NCBI GenBank assembly: GCA_958450365.1
Contig: CAUEEP010000887.1
Span: 434,001-498,000, forward strand
DNA from: Mesorhabditis belari
Taxonomy: Eukaryota; Nematoda; Chromadorea; Rhabditida; Rhabditidae
DNA length: 64,000 nt
Direction: 5' to 3'
A program made the translations under genes and the position numbers. Shown in pieces: positions 33,159 to 42,542 of this stretch (its first letter is position 1; every line of letters begins with the position of its first letter). The notes under the pieces are model-generated. The model was not told the origin of the DNA, made no database searches, and saw nothing but the letters and a program-made list of their open reading frames with translations.

Positions 33159-35539
33159 TCACTCGATTGCGCCCATATCCTTGAGATGAGCGCGCATTCG
33201 GCGAATCTCGCTGGTGAGCATCGAGACACGACCGGTCAGCCACGAGTTACGCGATTCGAGTTCCTGAAAGATATTTTTAGAATTTATGGAGGGCACACTT
33301 TGATGTAGAAAGATTAAGAGAGATTTAGAAAAATTTAGAAAGATTATTTAGGGAGACTAACAAGAATTGGTACAGGACTGGGTGATTTTGGCGGCTTTGC
33401 TCAAACTAATTTCCTATTCGAGGGCTTTTTTGGTCTATCTGGAACGCACGCTAGTCTTTGCTATCAAAATTTCTTTGTGTTTCACAAAATTTGGTTTCTT
33501 TGCCTCGGAGTTTGGTATAGGACTAGGTGATTTTGGCGGCTTTGCTCAAACTAATTTCCGATTCGAGGGCTTTTTTTGGTCTATCTGGAACGCACGCTAG
33601 TCTTTGCTGTCAAAATTTCTTGTGTTTCATAAAATTTGGTTCCTTTGCCTCGGAGTTTGGTATAGGACTACCGTAAATACTGTAATAGTACCCCACCCCC
33701 CTCGTACAGTCGCGTAGTCGCAAAAGTTTTTTAGTGTTTCATTTTTTTCAAAGCGCCCGTACTTTCAAAAAATGCGTCTTTGGTATCAAAAAATAGCTGA
33801 AATTCAGGGCTATTTTTTGATACCTAAGCGCACATTGTAGCATAAACCAGTGTCGAGAAAAACTCGTTCAATGCTAGACTACGCAACACTCCGCACCGTC
33901 TTTATGGGGGTGGGGTACTATTACAGTATTTACGGTAGGTGATTTTGGCGGCTTTGCTCAAACTAATTTCCTATTCAAGGCCTTTTTTGGTCTATCTGGA
34001 AATCACGCTAGTCTTTGCTATCAAAAATTTTGGTGTTTTACAAAATTTAATACCTGTGCCTCGGAAGAAGCGGCCTCTTTCTGCGCCTTCTTACGCTCCC
34101 GATAGCGGAAAGCGGCGTCGCGGTTGAGCGCCTTTCGGCGCACATCGGACGGGTTGGTCTCGTCCTGGAAATGATTGATATTAGATGGTACCGTAAGATG
34201 TTTTAGAGTTGAAATTCTATTAACATTTGCAAATCACTCACCCCATCCTCCTCCTCATCACTGTATGGGTTGAACCTCTTCGCTTTGTGTGTCCTTTGCG
34301 GTTTCGGCAATCTTGGTCTTCCTCTTTTCGGTTTCCTAGCCGGTTCCTCCTTTTCCTCTTTCTCGATCTCGAAAAACTCTTCGATTATCTCGAAATCTTC
34401 AGGAAAAGCCTCAATCGGGATTCTTGATTGGGATGGAGGCTGAAAAACTCCAATAAACTTTGGCATTGGTATTGGATTGAGTTGGCTTTGGCTTTGGCAA
34501 TGTTTACCTGAATCTCTTGTTCCTCGAATCGTTTCCCTGATTCGATCACCTCGAAATTTGGGATGTATTCTTCGCAGAAAGTACTTGGAAGAGGAGATGA
34601 TGGACCGGAGCCTAAAAACAAATTAGACAATTAGATATAGACAATTAGATCTGACATAGTGCAGAAAATTATAATAATTGTGAGTATTGTATTTCCCTTT
34701 ACTCACCAAAATGATATTCAACTGGATGATTCTCGCGCAAGAAGCGATCCCATTCTTCCCAGTCGACCTCAGCTGCTTTCTTCGTGAGCTCCTCCTCGAG
34801 TGGTGATGTTGGCAAATATTGAAAGTGGTCCTGAAATGGAAAACGATGAAATATTGTGTCTAAGTCAAGCCTAACCTAAGCCAAGCCTAAGCCAAGTCTA
34901 AGCCAAGCTTAAGTCAAGCCTAAGCCAAGCCAAGCCTAAGCCAAGTCTAAGCCAAGCTTAAGTCAAGCCTAAGCCAAGCCAAGCCTAAGTCTAGCTTAAG
35001 CCAAGCCTAAGCCAAGCCTAAGCCAAGCCAAGCCTAAGCCAAGTCCTCTACTAGCTTTAAGCTCACCTCATATTGATTGAGATCAGTAAAAGTCTCTAGC
35101 CAGGGCAACTCCTCATCCAGATCGCCGAACGGATCATTCTCGATTGTCATCATTTGATTCGTTGCGAGGATCCCATTTTGTGTCCATTCACCGTCAACCG
35201 GTGGGATACCAATGAACGGATCGGAGTTACTGCTGAAACGGATCGGAGTTACCGCTGCTGACAAATTGTTGGTACAAATTGTTGCTGAAAGCTGGACTAG
35301 ATTCACGTTGATCACTGTTTTCTTTGAAGTGTACTTTGTGCCTTAAAACAAACCCTTTCTCGCATACTAAAAGCTTTGTCGTAAAGACTAAGCCAACTGT
35401 TTTAATATAATGTAAATATCGTTTAGCATCGAAAAACTCACTGTGTCCTCAGGCGTGCGTAGTCGGCCGCCTCATATGCAATGTGTGTGCCCGCGGCTGA
35501 TTTCTCATAAACGAGGCACCGGGTCGGTCGTGTACCCAT
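33159..35539 (-). CDS. atf-4: ATF4/ATF5-type bZIP transcription factor
   Basis: A stress-response transcription factor; in animals ATF4 is translationally induced when eIF2alpha is phosphorylated. Minus-strand exons are 35442-35539 (uncertain), 35067-35232 (acceptor uncertain), 34707-34830, 34508-34611, 34242-34439, 34054-34164 and 33159-33263, and all phases agree. The protein is acidic (DLDEELPWLETF..., EEFFEIEKEEKEE), then has an AT-hook-like KPKRGRPRLPKP, the basic region ALNRDAAFRYRERKKAQ and a zipper ELESRNSWLTG...MLTSEIRRM, ending MGAIE. The bZIP aligns throughout with ATF4 (NKTAATRYRQKKR...). From ATG 35539 it is about 301 aa; a conservative start at 35153 (MMTIENDPFGD) gives 242 aa. 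The 5' end is ambiguous because three acceptors are possible. The basic/zipper intron contains tandem repeats and a MITE. Confidence 0.9.
33366..34054 (-). repeat. ~147-bp tandem units carrying decayed 5' splice sites in the ATF4 intron
   Basis: Units containing AAAATTTGGTTCCTTTGCCTC repeat at 32139-32632 and 33366-34053. On the minus strand this corresponds to GAGGCAAAGGAACCAAATTTTG. The true exon/donor boundary at 34054 reads GAGGCACAG|gtattaaatttt. The units therefore derive from the exon end plus the intron start. The copy ending at about 32640 still has the donor-like GCACAGGTATTAAATTTTG. Confidence 0.8.
33669..33937. mobile_element. MITE of the TACCGTAAATACTGTAATAG family, copy 3, with visible empty sites
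   Basis: It is inserted in one unit of the intronic tandem repeat. The target GGACTAGGTGATTTT is intact in sister units (about 32221, 32369 and 33519), while here it reads GGAC-TA-[element]-TA-GGTG. This directly shows a TA target-site duplication. Lies in the last intron of the ATF4-like gene. Confidence 0.95.
34861..35045. repeat. AAGCCAAGCCTA minisatellite in an ATF4 intron
   Basis: A degenerate array of AAGCCTAAGCCAAGTCT units between the exons at 34707-34830 and 35067. Confidence 0.9.
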
Positions 35540-35702
35540 TGATTGATTGGGTAAAACCTTGCCGGTGCTCGTCTTCCGCATTTCTATGTCCATTTCGGAC
35601 ATTGTAGTGTTGATCATCGACATGCCAAGCATCATTTTTGTTGATTTGTCGACTCTTTTTGTTGTGGCTTGATGCCAAGTGGGGAACATTGAAGGAAATC
35701 AT
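35505..35702 (-). promoter_or_regulatory. Long upstream ORF (uORF2) of the ATF4-like gene
   Basis: The first ATG after a TTTTTCAG acceptor (exon edge 35705) opens a 65-codon frame (MISFNVPHLASSHNK...TTDPVPRL) ending at 35505. It overlaps, in another frame, the in-frame upstream part of the bZIP CDS, whose candidate ATGs are 35689 and 35539. An overlapping long second uORF is the hallmark of ATF4 translational control. The alternative is that this frame is itself the protein N-terminus, joined through a donor at AATGG|gtacac. Confidence 0.55.
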
Positions 35703-35735
35703 CCTCTGAAAAAGAAAATTCGATGATTGAACCAA

Positions 35736-36327
35736 TGGTTGCTTAGAGAATGATTGTTTTTCAATTTAGGATGAAATTTGGAAAATTTGGAAATGATTTG
35801 CGCAAGCTGGAGCACATTGTAGCTTAATTTGGTCGCTGAGAGTACAAGGCTGAGCACAAGGCTGAGCACAAGGCTGAGCACAAGGCTAAGAGGAGAAGGC
35901 TAAGAGTACAAGGCTAAGAGTACAAGGCTTAGAGTACAAGACTAAGAGTACAAGGCTAAGAGTACAAGGCTGAGAGCATGAGGCTAAGAGCACAAGGCTT
36001 AGATCACAAGGCTTAGATCACAAGGCTTAGATCACAAAGCTGAGAGTAAAAGGCTTAGATCACAAGGCTTAGATCACAATGCTAAGAGCACAAGGCTAAG
36101 AGCACAAGGCTTAGAGCACAAGGCTTAGGCTTAGGCTTAGGCTTAGGCTTAGGCTTAGGCTTAGGCTCTCACAAGGCTAAGAGCTAAGAGCTCATAAGAA
36201 TTCATTGACTAAAAAACGCTTCCAAAGACCAAAATCAAAATCAAAATCACTAATGTGCGCTCCAGTTTGCAGGGATATGAGATCAAAATCAAATTGATCA
36301 AAATCAAAAATCGATAAAACAACTCAC
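35736..36327. repeat. CACAAGGCTTAGAT minisatellite in the 5' UTR intron
   Basis: An array of CACAAGGCTAAGAG / CACAAGGCTTAGAT units from about 35838 to 36175, with a run of TTAGGC repeats at about 36123-36170. TTAGGC is the nematode telomere repeat unit, present here as about eight interstitial copies. The rest of the intron is AT-rich. Confidence 0.85.
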
Positions 36328-36375
36328 TTTTGGATTTGTTGGCTTTGTGAGCGCTCTCTCGTAGAGAAACAACTA

Positions 36376-36384
36376 TTAGTTCAT
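36376..36384 (-). promoter_or_regulatory. Minimal upstream ORF (uORF1, ATG AAC TAA) of the ATF4-like gene
   Basis: In a putative 5' UTR exon (about 36450-36328, donor AAAA|gtgagt) the first ATG opens a two-codon ORF. In the spliced leader it lies about 50 nt before uORF2. A two- to three-codon first uORF permits reinitiation in vertebrate ATF4. The assignment depends on the predicted leader exons. Confidence 0.5.
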
Positions 36385-36469
36385 GACGAACTGGTGGACA
36401 GCAGTCAAGAACTAATAATATTTCAATACAAGGGAAGGGTTTGGATACGATCCTAAAGAGAAAAAGAGA

Positions 36470-36490
36470 ATTGCATCATCGTTATATAGG
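36470..36490 (-). promoter_or_regulatory. TATA box with adjacent C/EBP-ATF response element
   Basis: On the minus strand CCTATATAACG is followed about 5 bp downstream by TGATGCAAT, the consensus half-site pair bound by ATF4-C/EBP heterodimers. This sits just upstream of the predicted leader exon and suggests autoregulation. A GTGGGCGTGACC GC-rich box lies about 25 bp further upstream. Confidence 0.5.
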
Positions 36491-36677
36491 GGCGCAAGCG
36501 GGGTAGGTCACGCCCACTTTCAAGAGTACTGTAACGGGCTGAGGGACGCGTTTTGGGACTTGAAAATGTTCAATTTTTTTGTAGCTTGTTGGTCATTTGT
36601 TGCCAATGAAAGAAATGAGAAAAACAAGGGAATTCCGGGGGGTAAACAAATTGTTGTTTTGCCTCTCCGCCTCTCAG

Positions 36678-36685
36678 TGACGTCA
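36678..36685. promoter_or_regulatory. Full palindromic CRE (TGACGTCA)
   Basis: TCAGTGACGTCACTTT lies about 155 bp before the DNPH1 start and about 190 bp upstream of the ATF4 TATA box, within the divergent promoter interval. It is the consensus site for CREB/ATF bZIP factors. A GTAAACAA word at about 36642 resembles a FOXO/DAF-16 site. Confidence 0.55.
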
Positions 36686-36839
36686 CTTTTTGCGGACGGC
36701 TAAGAATTTGGGGATTTTTTGGCTTAGAATCTAAGATTTTGCTTGATAATCACCAATTCTTTGCTTCTTTGCTGGCCTTAAATCTAGGATTTATTAGCTT
36801 AATGGCTTTATTGTCAAAAACAAACTCGTTTTCAGAACG

Positions 36840-39800
36840 ATGACAACGGAGAAGACGAAGATCTACTTTTGCGGGAGTATTCGAGCCGGGCGACAAGACG
36901 CTGAATTCTATCGGCGAATCATCGGTGAGTGTTAAGCAGAGTCCAGTTCATCCATTCTCTAATCTATTTAGTTTAGGCAAAAGGGGGCGGGGCGACGGAC
37001 CTTTTATACGCGCCCCGGCCCCCTTTCCCATTGGCTAACTTTGAACTCGATTATCTTTTGTTGAGCTGTCCAATTTCAATGTTTTTACTACCATTAGATT
37101 CGCCAAGTCTTTCTCTATCGATTGATATAAAAACTGTTCCAATTGAACAGCCCAACACAAAGATATTTAAGCTCAAAGTTAAATTGCCAATGTCAAAAGG
37201 GGGCGGGGCGACGGACCTTTTATACGCTGTTCAATTTCAAACTTCTTTGTTTTATTAGATTTGCCTAGTCTTTCTCTATCGATTGGGATAAAAACTATTT
37301 AAATTGGACAAGCCAAAGCCAAGAAATTTGAGCTTAAAGTTAGCCAATGGCAAAAGAGGCGGGGCGCGTATAAAAGGTCGTCGCCGGCCCCTTTTGCCAT
37401 TGCAATTGACTATGAGAATGGATATTTCCCTCAATTGTCTATCAATTGCTCAATTTTCAGCGATGCTCTCAAAGCATGGCCAAGTTTTGACGGAACACAT
37501 CGGTTTGGACGATTTGATGACCCCACATTTGGCTAGTTCGTTTGAAAAGAAAAGCTTCTAGGAGTTTAAATGCTTTGAGAATCGGCGGATCTATTACACT
37601 TTCTATCACTTTCTATTACGCATCAGTTTCTCTTTAGATCTATTTAGACCTATTTAGAATCCCAATGGCAAAAGGGGGCGGGGCGACGGACCTTTTATAC
37701 GCGCCCCGGTCCCCTTTCCCATTGGCTAACTTTGAGCTCAAATTTCTCGGCGTTGAGCTGTCTAATCTCAATGTTTTTACTATTATTAGATTCGCCTAGT
37801 CTTTCTCTATCGATTGGTAGAAAAACTATTTATATTAGACAAGCCAACACCAAGAAATTTGAGCTGAAAGTTAAATGCTTTATTTCTGCTGAAATGCTGA
37901 AATGGGCGGATCTATTTCACTTTTTAAAAATGCCATAAGAATTTTAAATTTTTAGCATCAGTTTCTCTTTAGATTCCCAATGGCAAAAGGGGGCGGGACG
38001 ACGGACCTTTTATACGCGCCCCGCCCCCTTTCCCATTGGCTAACTTTGAACTCGATTATCTTTTTGTTGAGCTGTCCAATTTCAATGTTTTTACTATTAT
38101 TAGATTCGCCTAGTCTTTCTCTATCGATTGGTAGGAAAACTATTTGCATTAGACAAGTCAAAACCAAGAAATTTGAGCTTAAAGTTAAATGCTCTATTTC
38201 TGCTGAAATGCTGAAATGGGCGGATTTAAAAAGTTATTTTTAAAAATGCCAAAATTTTTATTTTTAAATTTCTAGCATCAGTTTCTAGAAAGCTAGAAAG
38301 ATTCAAAATCAAAATTTGTAGATTTCAAAGTGAGTCAATCACTTTTTCAGAATTCCCAGCTGGCGTCGATTCAGACGAGAAAGACAAAGTGATTCACGAT
38401 GTCGACATGGAGTGGCTACATCAAGCGCATGGTGGGGGCAAAGAAATGCTAGCTCTTTTTTACTTTTGATTAGTTGTGATCGCCGAGTGCACTCAGCCGT
38501 CGGTTGGAGTCGGTTTCGAGTTGGGCGTCGCGTGGAAACTCGGATTGCCGACATTGGCCCTTTATCGACCACAGAAGACGTCTAATGGGGTGACGGGTGC
38601 GTGCAATTCTTGAGGCTTCGACTTTCTAGCAAAAACTTTCATACTGTATACAAAAAGTATTGTTTACATGGCTGAGAATGAAGGATTTGCTAGATTTGTG
38701 AGGATTAGAGTGTGTTCCTCGCGACTAGTAACGAGTAAACTCCAGTAAAACTCGATGAACCGACGTTTTTGGACCAACTACGAATAATCCTCTTTACACG
38801 TCGACAAAAAATTGAATATCTTTACATTTAAAGGGAATTTGCCACCAAATCAATTGAAAGGTTGAATATCTTTAAAAGGAGTCGTATATAAGGCGGCGCT
38901 CGTGATTTGTGTTTTGTGCCGATTTTTTTGCCATCATCTTCCCTAAAAGTACGGTAATTTTTCCTAAGCGTTCGTTTTAAAAAAAGGCATTACTTGCGAG
39001 GAATACACTCTAGTGAGGATTGTAAGGGTCTTGAATTATCTGGGTCAGAATTGGCTGGGCAAGAATTGGCTGGGCTAGAATTGACTGGGTCAGAATTGGC
39101 TGGGCCAGAATTGCCTGGGCCAGGATTGCCTGGGCCAGAATTGACTGGGTCAGAATTGGCTGGGCCAGAATTGCCTGGGTCAGAATTGTCCCAGATCCTG
39201 GCAGAGACGCCCAGCATCTTCCCCCGCCCGCCGCCAGCCCCACATTTTTGAACTGGGTTAACTTTTGGTATTACTCTAGGTCAGATTGCAAAAGCTTGAA
39301 ACCTTGTTTTCTAGGTACTTTGTGTGCTGATCAAGAATATCACAACGGGAGGGCGTAATTCCTCCCAAAAAAGGCCAAACCCCACCGGCCCCTCAGCCCT
39401 CCCCCAACGGCCCCTCAGCCCTCCCCCACCGGCCCCTCAGCCCTCCCCCACCGGCCCCTCAGCCCTCCCCCACCGGCCCCTCAACCCTCCCCCACCGGCC
39501 CCTCAGCCCTCCCCCACCGGCCCCTCAACCCTCCCCCACCGGCCCCTCAGCCCTCCCCCACCGGCCCCTCAGCCCACCCGCCCCAAGCATCTTCCCCCAC
39601 CCGGCTAATTTTTTCAATTTTATGTCTGACCCCACATTTAATATAGATAAATAAATAAATATAATAAATTTTTAAACTTTGTCTTAATAATGTAAGTTGC
39701 TTAACTAATTGAGATGTAGGTTTCTGCAAAAAAAACCTTACTTCGCCCCACCCGCTGGAGATGGCGGAGTGGCTTTTGCACTACTCTATTTTAATGACTG

Positions 39801-40098
39801 TTCTGTAGTGAGAGATCTCAACGAGAAAAATTGTTTTCTAAAAAGCTACCGTAATTCTTTCTTTCTAAAGCTTAATTAGACGTTTTAGAAAGCGTAGAAA
39901 TCGGTAAATGACAATAAATGACAATAAATCATGATTCAAATCTGCCTAATTCCTATAATTTCCCATTCTTTTGCAGGAATCTCGGCGATGATCAACGGTT
40001 GCAAGTCGGATTCGTGGCGTGTCTTCAACTATTCCCATTTCGATGAGTTGGAGCCGAAGATTCTCGAGTTTTTAGAGAAATTCCCGCCAAAATCGTAG
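36840..40098 (+). CDS. dnph-1: DNPH1/Rcl 2'-deoxynucleoside 5'-phosphate N-hydrolase
   Basis: Cleaves the N-glycosidic bond of deoxynucleoside monophosphates; in animals it sanitises modified nucleotides. Exons are 36840-36924, 37461-37535, 38351-38431, 38474-38596 and 39977-40098, giving 161 aa, the normal family size. Motifs in order: IYFCGSIRAGRQD at the N-terminus, VLTEHIG, HDVDMEWLHQAHVVIAE and TQPSVGVGFELG. Asp72, Ser90 and Glu96 fit the catalytic Asp/Ser/nucleophilic Glu of rat Rcl (D69, S87, E93), with identical spacing. The loop before ISAMINGC is about four residues longer than in mammals. Start ATG is 4 bp after TTTTCAG. Introns 1 and 2 carry GC-stem fold-back repeats; the last intron (38597-39976) carries two GC-rich satellites. 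The C-terminus is FLEKFPPKS. Confidence 0.92.
36965..38210. repeat. Three GC-stem fold-back repeats in DNPH1 introns
   Basis: Copies at about 36965-37400, 37660-37875 and 37973-38210 begin GGGGGCGGGGCGACGGACC TTTTATACGC, followed by CGCCCC-type complement, then CATTGGCTAACTTTGA and the TCTCTATCGATTG core. The stem would form a strong GC hairpin. They relate to the 2.1-2.7 kb cluster. Exon 2 of DNPH1 (37461-37535) lies between copies. Confidence 0.85.
39030..39605. repeat. Two GC-rich minisatellites in the last DNPH1 intron
   Basis: A 14-bp CAGAATTGGCTGGG array (about 39035-39190) is followed by a 21-bp CCCCTCAGCCCTCCCCCACCGG-type array of about nine nearly identical units (about 39375-39575). 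They contrast sharply with the AT-rich surroundings. Confidence 0.9.
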
Positions 40099-42542
40099 AA
40101 AAATTGGAGGAATTTTTGTGAGTTTTTGATTTTTTTTACTTTTTTCCCATCTCGATCTCTTTCATTGATCACTTTTTTTTTTTTTGCTCACATAATATCC
40201 ATTTTGTACAATCCTTTTTGCCTTACTCACTTGCCTTTTTTTGTGGAAAATTTTGAGATTTCTTTATGTGATAAGGATGCGATTTTAAAGCATAATTTCT
40301 TAAGAGATTTTTTAGAAATTTTTTGAAGATTTTTTGAAGATTCATTTGAATCGAAAGATCTTTCCGGTAACTTTTTTTCGTTTTTTCGTTTTTTCGCCAA
40401 CTTTGCGAAAGCCCGATTTTAAATAGGTTTTTGTTAATAACTTTTAATAGAAAAAAGATTTTCTGAAAGCTTACGTTCTAAGCTTTCTAAATGTTATTAA
40501 AATTTTCTGATCTGACAAGTTTAAGGTGCTTAAAAATGAGCTGAAAGAGGTCAAAAAATTTACCCCTCTCCTCCCCAAATCCGCGTGAAATAAGGCAAAA
40601 CGTTCTCTAGTAGAGTCTCACGTTAGAGTGCTGACTGCTGATAGTTGTTGGTTAACCGTCTCTTTGTGGACAAGAAATATCCTGAATCTACCTATTAAAA
40701 AGTTTACTAAGTGTTTTATTATCAATAATTTAAATAGAGATAAGTTAAATATAAGTTCAAAGTCTCTGGGAAAAAGGAAAAATTCAAATAGAGTAATGTA
40801 AATGTCTGATTGTTTTAAAGCGGTTGGCTGTCTGGCTACTTTAAATATGTTGGCTGTCTGACTGCTTTAAATCGGTTGGCCCTATGGCTGCTTTAAAGCG
40901 GTTGGCTGTCTGATTGTTTTAAAGCGGTTGGCTGTCTGGCTACTTTAAATATGTTGGCTGTCTGACTGCTTTAAATCGGTTGTTGGCGATTGTCTACGTT
41001 TTAGCGGGCAGAAAGTCGCAAAACGACATTTTCAACTTAAAAAGGCATCAAGTCTTCGTAGAGTTGATCAACTTTTATTTTTTTGATATCAAAATGATCT
41101 TTGTACACGTGCACACAAAAGTTATCGGTTTCGAGGGCGCAATCTTTCGACCACGCTTAAAACGAACCGCCGAAAGTTGATCGCGGCGAGCGACTTGATT
41201 GTAAAAGGGCGATTTTTTTCGATAAAACGCGGGTTTAAAAAAATCGAGTCAGACGAATAAAATAAAAGAATCCTCATTAAATTTGACTAAAGAAAAGTAG
41301 AATTTGTTTTGTATAAGAACATAGAGAAAATTTGTGTCAAAGTTGAGCTTTCAAATTCCGTTACGAGTCTCAGAGTTTGGGAACTTTTCTAATTTACTCT
41401 ATAACTCGACTCTCAGTGATCGGATCGACTTAGGGTTAGTTTTAATTGGATAATTTTTTCACCATTCAATTTAGCACCAATTTTCTGCCACAAATGGATA
41501 GTCTAACGTGAAATTCTGATAGAGAACGTTTTTTTGGGTTATTTCGCGCCGATGTGCCCCTCGTGCCGTTAACCGGAAAGATCCGAATTGAAATTTGAAT
41601 TGAAATTGAAAATTTGAAAAGATTTGAAAGGTAAAAACCTTTCTTTGATCCTTTTGATGTCTTATTTTAAAGAATTTTAAAAAAACTAAAAAAAAATTCA
41701 AAATTTGACTATACCAGAAAGAGAAAGCTTTGTTTTATGACAAAAAATAAAGTAGTTTTTTTATTTTGAATCATTTATGATCCTAATCCAAAAAAAACAA
41801 AGCTATCTACAAGTGAAGCTTGAAAAAATAATAAACAAAATAAAAGAAAAGAACAAAATACAAAAATTAGCACCTTTTAATGGAAAAAAAAGAGAAAATC
41901 GACTAGATTTTTGGTTTTTCGGTTTTTTTAAACAAAAATATGAAAAAATAGCTTAAAAATTCCAAAAAACTATGAAAAAACAGCTTGAAATAGCTAATAA
42001 ACAGCTTAAAAATTCCAAAAAAAACCTAACCCTGGCTGTGAATTGATTGTGAAAAAAGGGAGTGGGACAAATGCTTGGAAACAAACGGACGGATAAACAG
42101 AGACAGACGGAGTTATACAAAGAGAAAAATCGACAATTTTCTGTAATTTGATCTAGCCGTTTTGTCTTCCACAAATTGATTCCACACGCTCTGTTATGCC
42201 AAAATTTCGATTCTACGCCCTAAAATTACCTAGAAAAACAACTTTTGGAATAGAAATTGGTTAATATTAGCTTTTAGAGCTTTTTTAAAACGCGAAAAAA
42301 GGTGCGCTAATGGGCTAAGTGCGGAAAAAAAGGTGCGCAAATGTCCGGGTGCGCGAAAAAAAGGTCGCATTTGTCCCACTCCCAAAAAGTGCACTAACTT
42401 TCTTCAAAATCTGCCAAATTCTCTTAAAGAAAAAAATTTTAAAAATCGCAAACAAGAAATGTTTTGAACATCCTATAGAGCATTAAAAAAATCGAAATTT
42501 AAGATAAGAATGTGAAAATTAGGGTTTTATTTATATTTCGCT
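40099..42542. other. AT-rich interval between the convergent DNPH1 and PDZ genes
   Basis: Contains a ~54-bp tandem repeat with GGTTGGCTGTCTGACTGCTT (about 40800-40985) and a MITE (42050-42383). An unrecognised less AT-rich patch lies at 40985-41200 (open frame LAIVYVLAGRKSQND...) without start or splice support. No gene can be supported. Confidence 0.7.
42050..42383. mobile_element. MITE with GGGAGTGGGACAAATGCG ends, copy 1
   Basis: Left end GGGAGTGGGACAAATGC and right end CGCATTTGTCCCACTCCC. The right half contains GGTGCGCAAATGTCCGGGTG and AAAAAAGGTGCGC blocks; the left arm is shortened. Related copies lie at 47905-48397 (full), 49385-49518 (right half) and 62228-62300 (left fragment). Confidence 0.85.
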
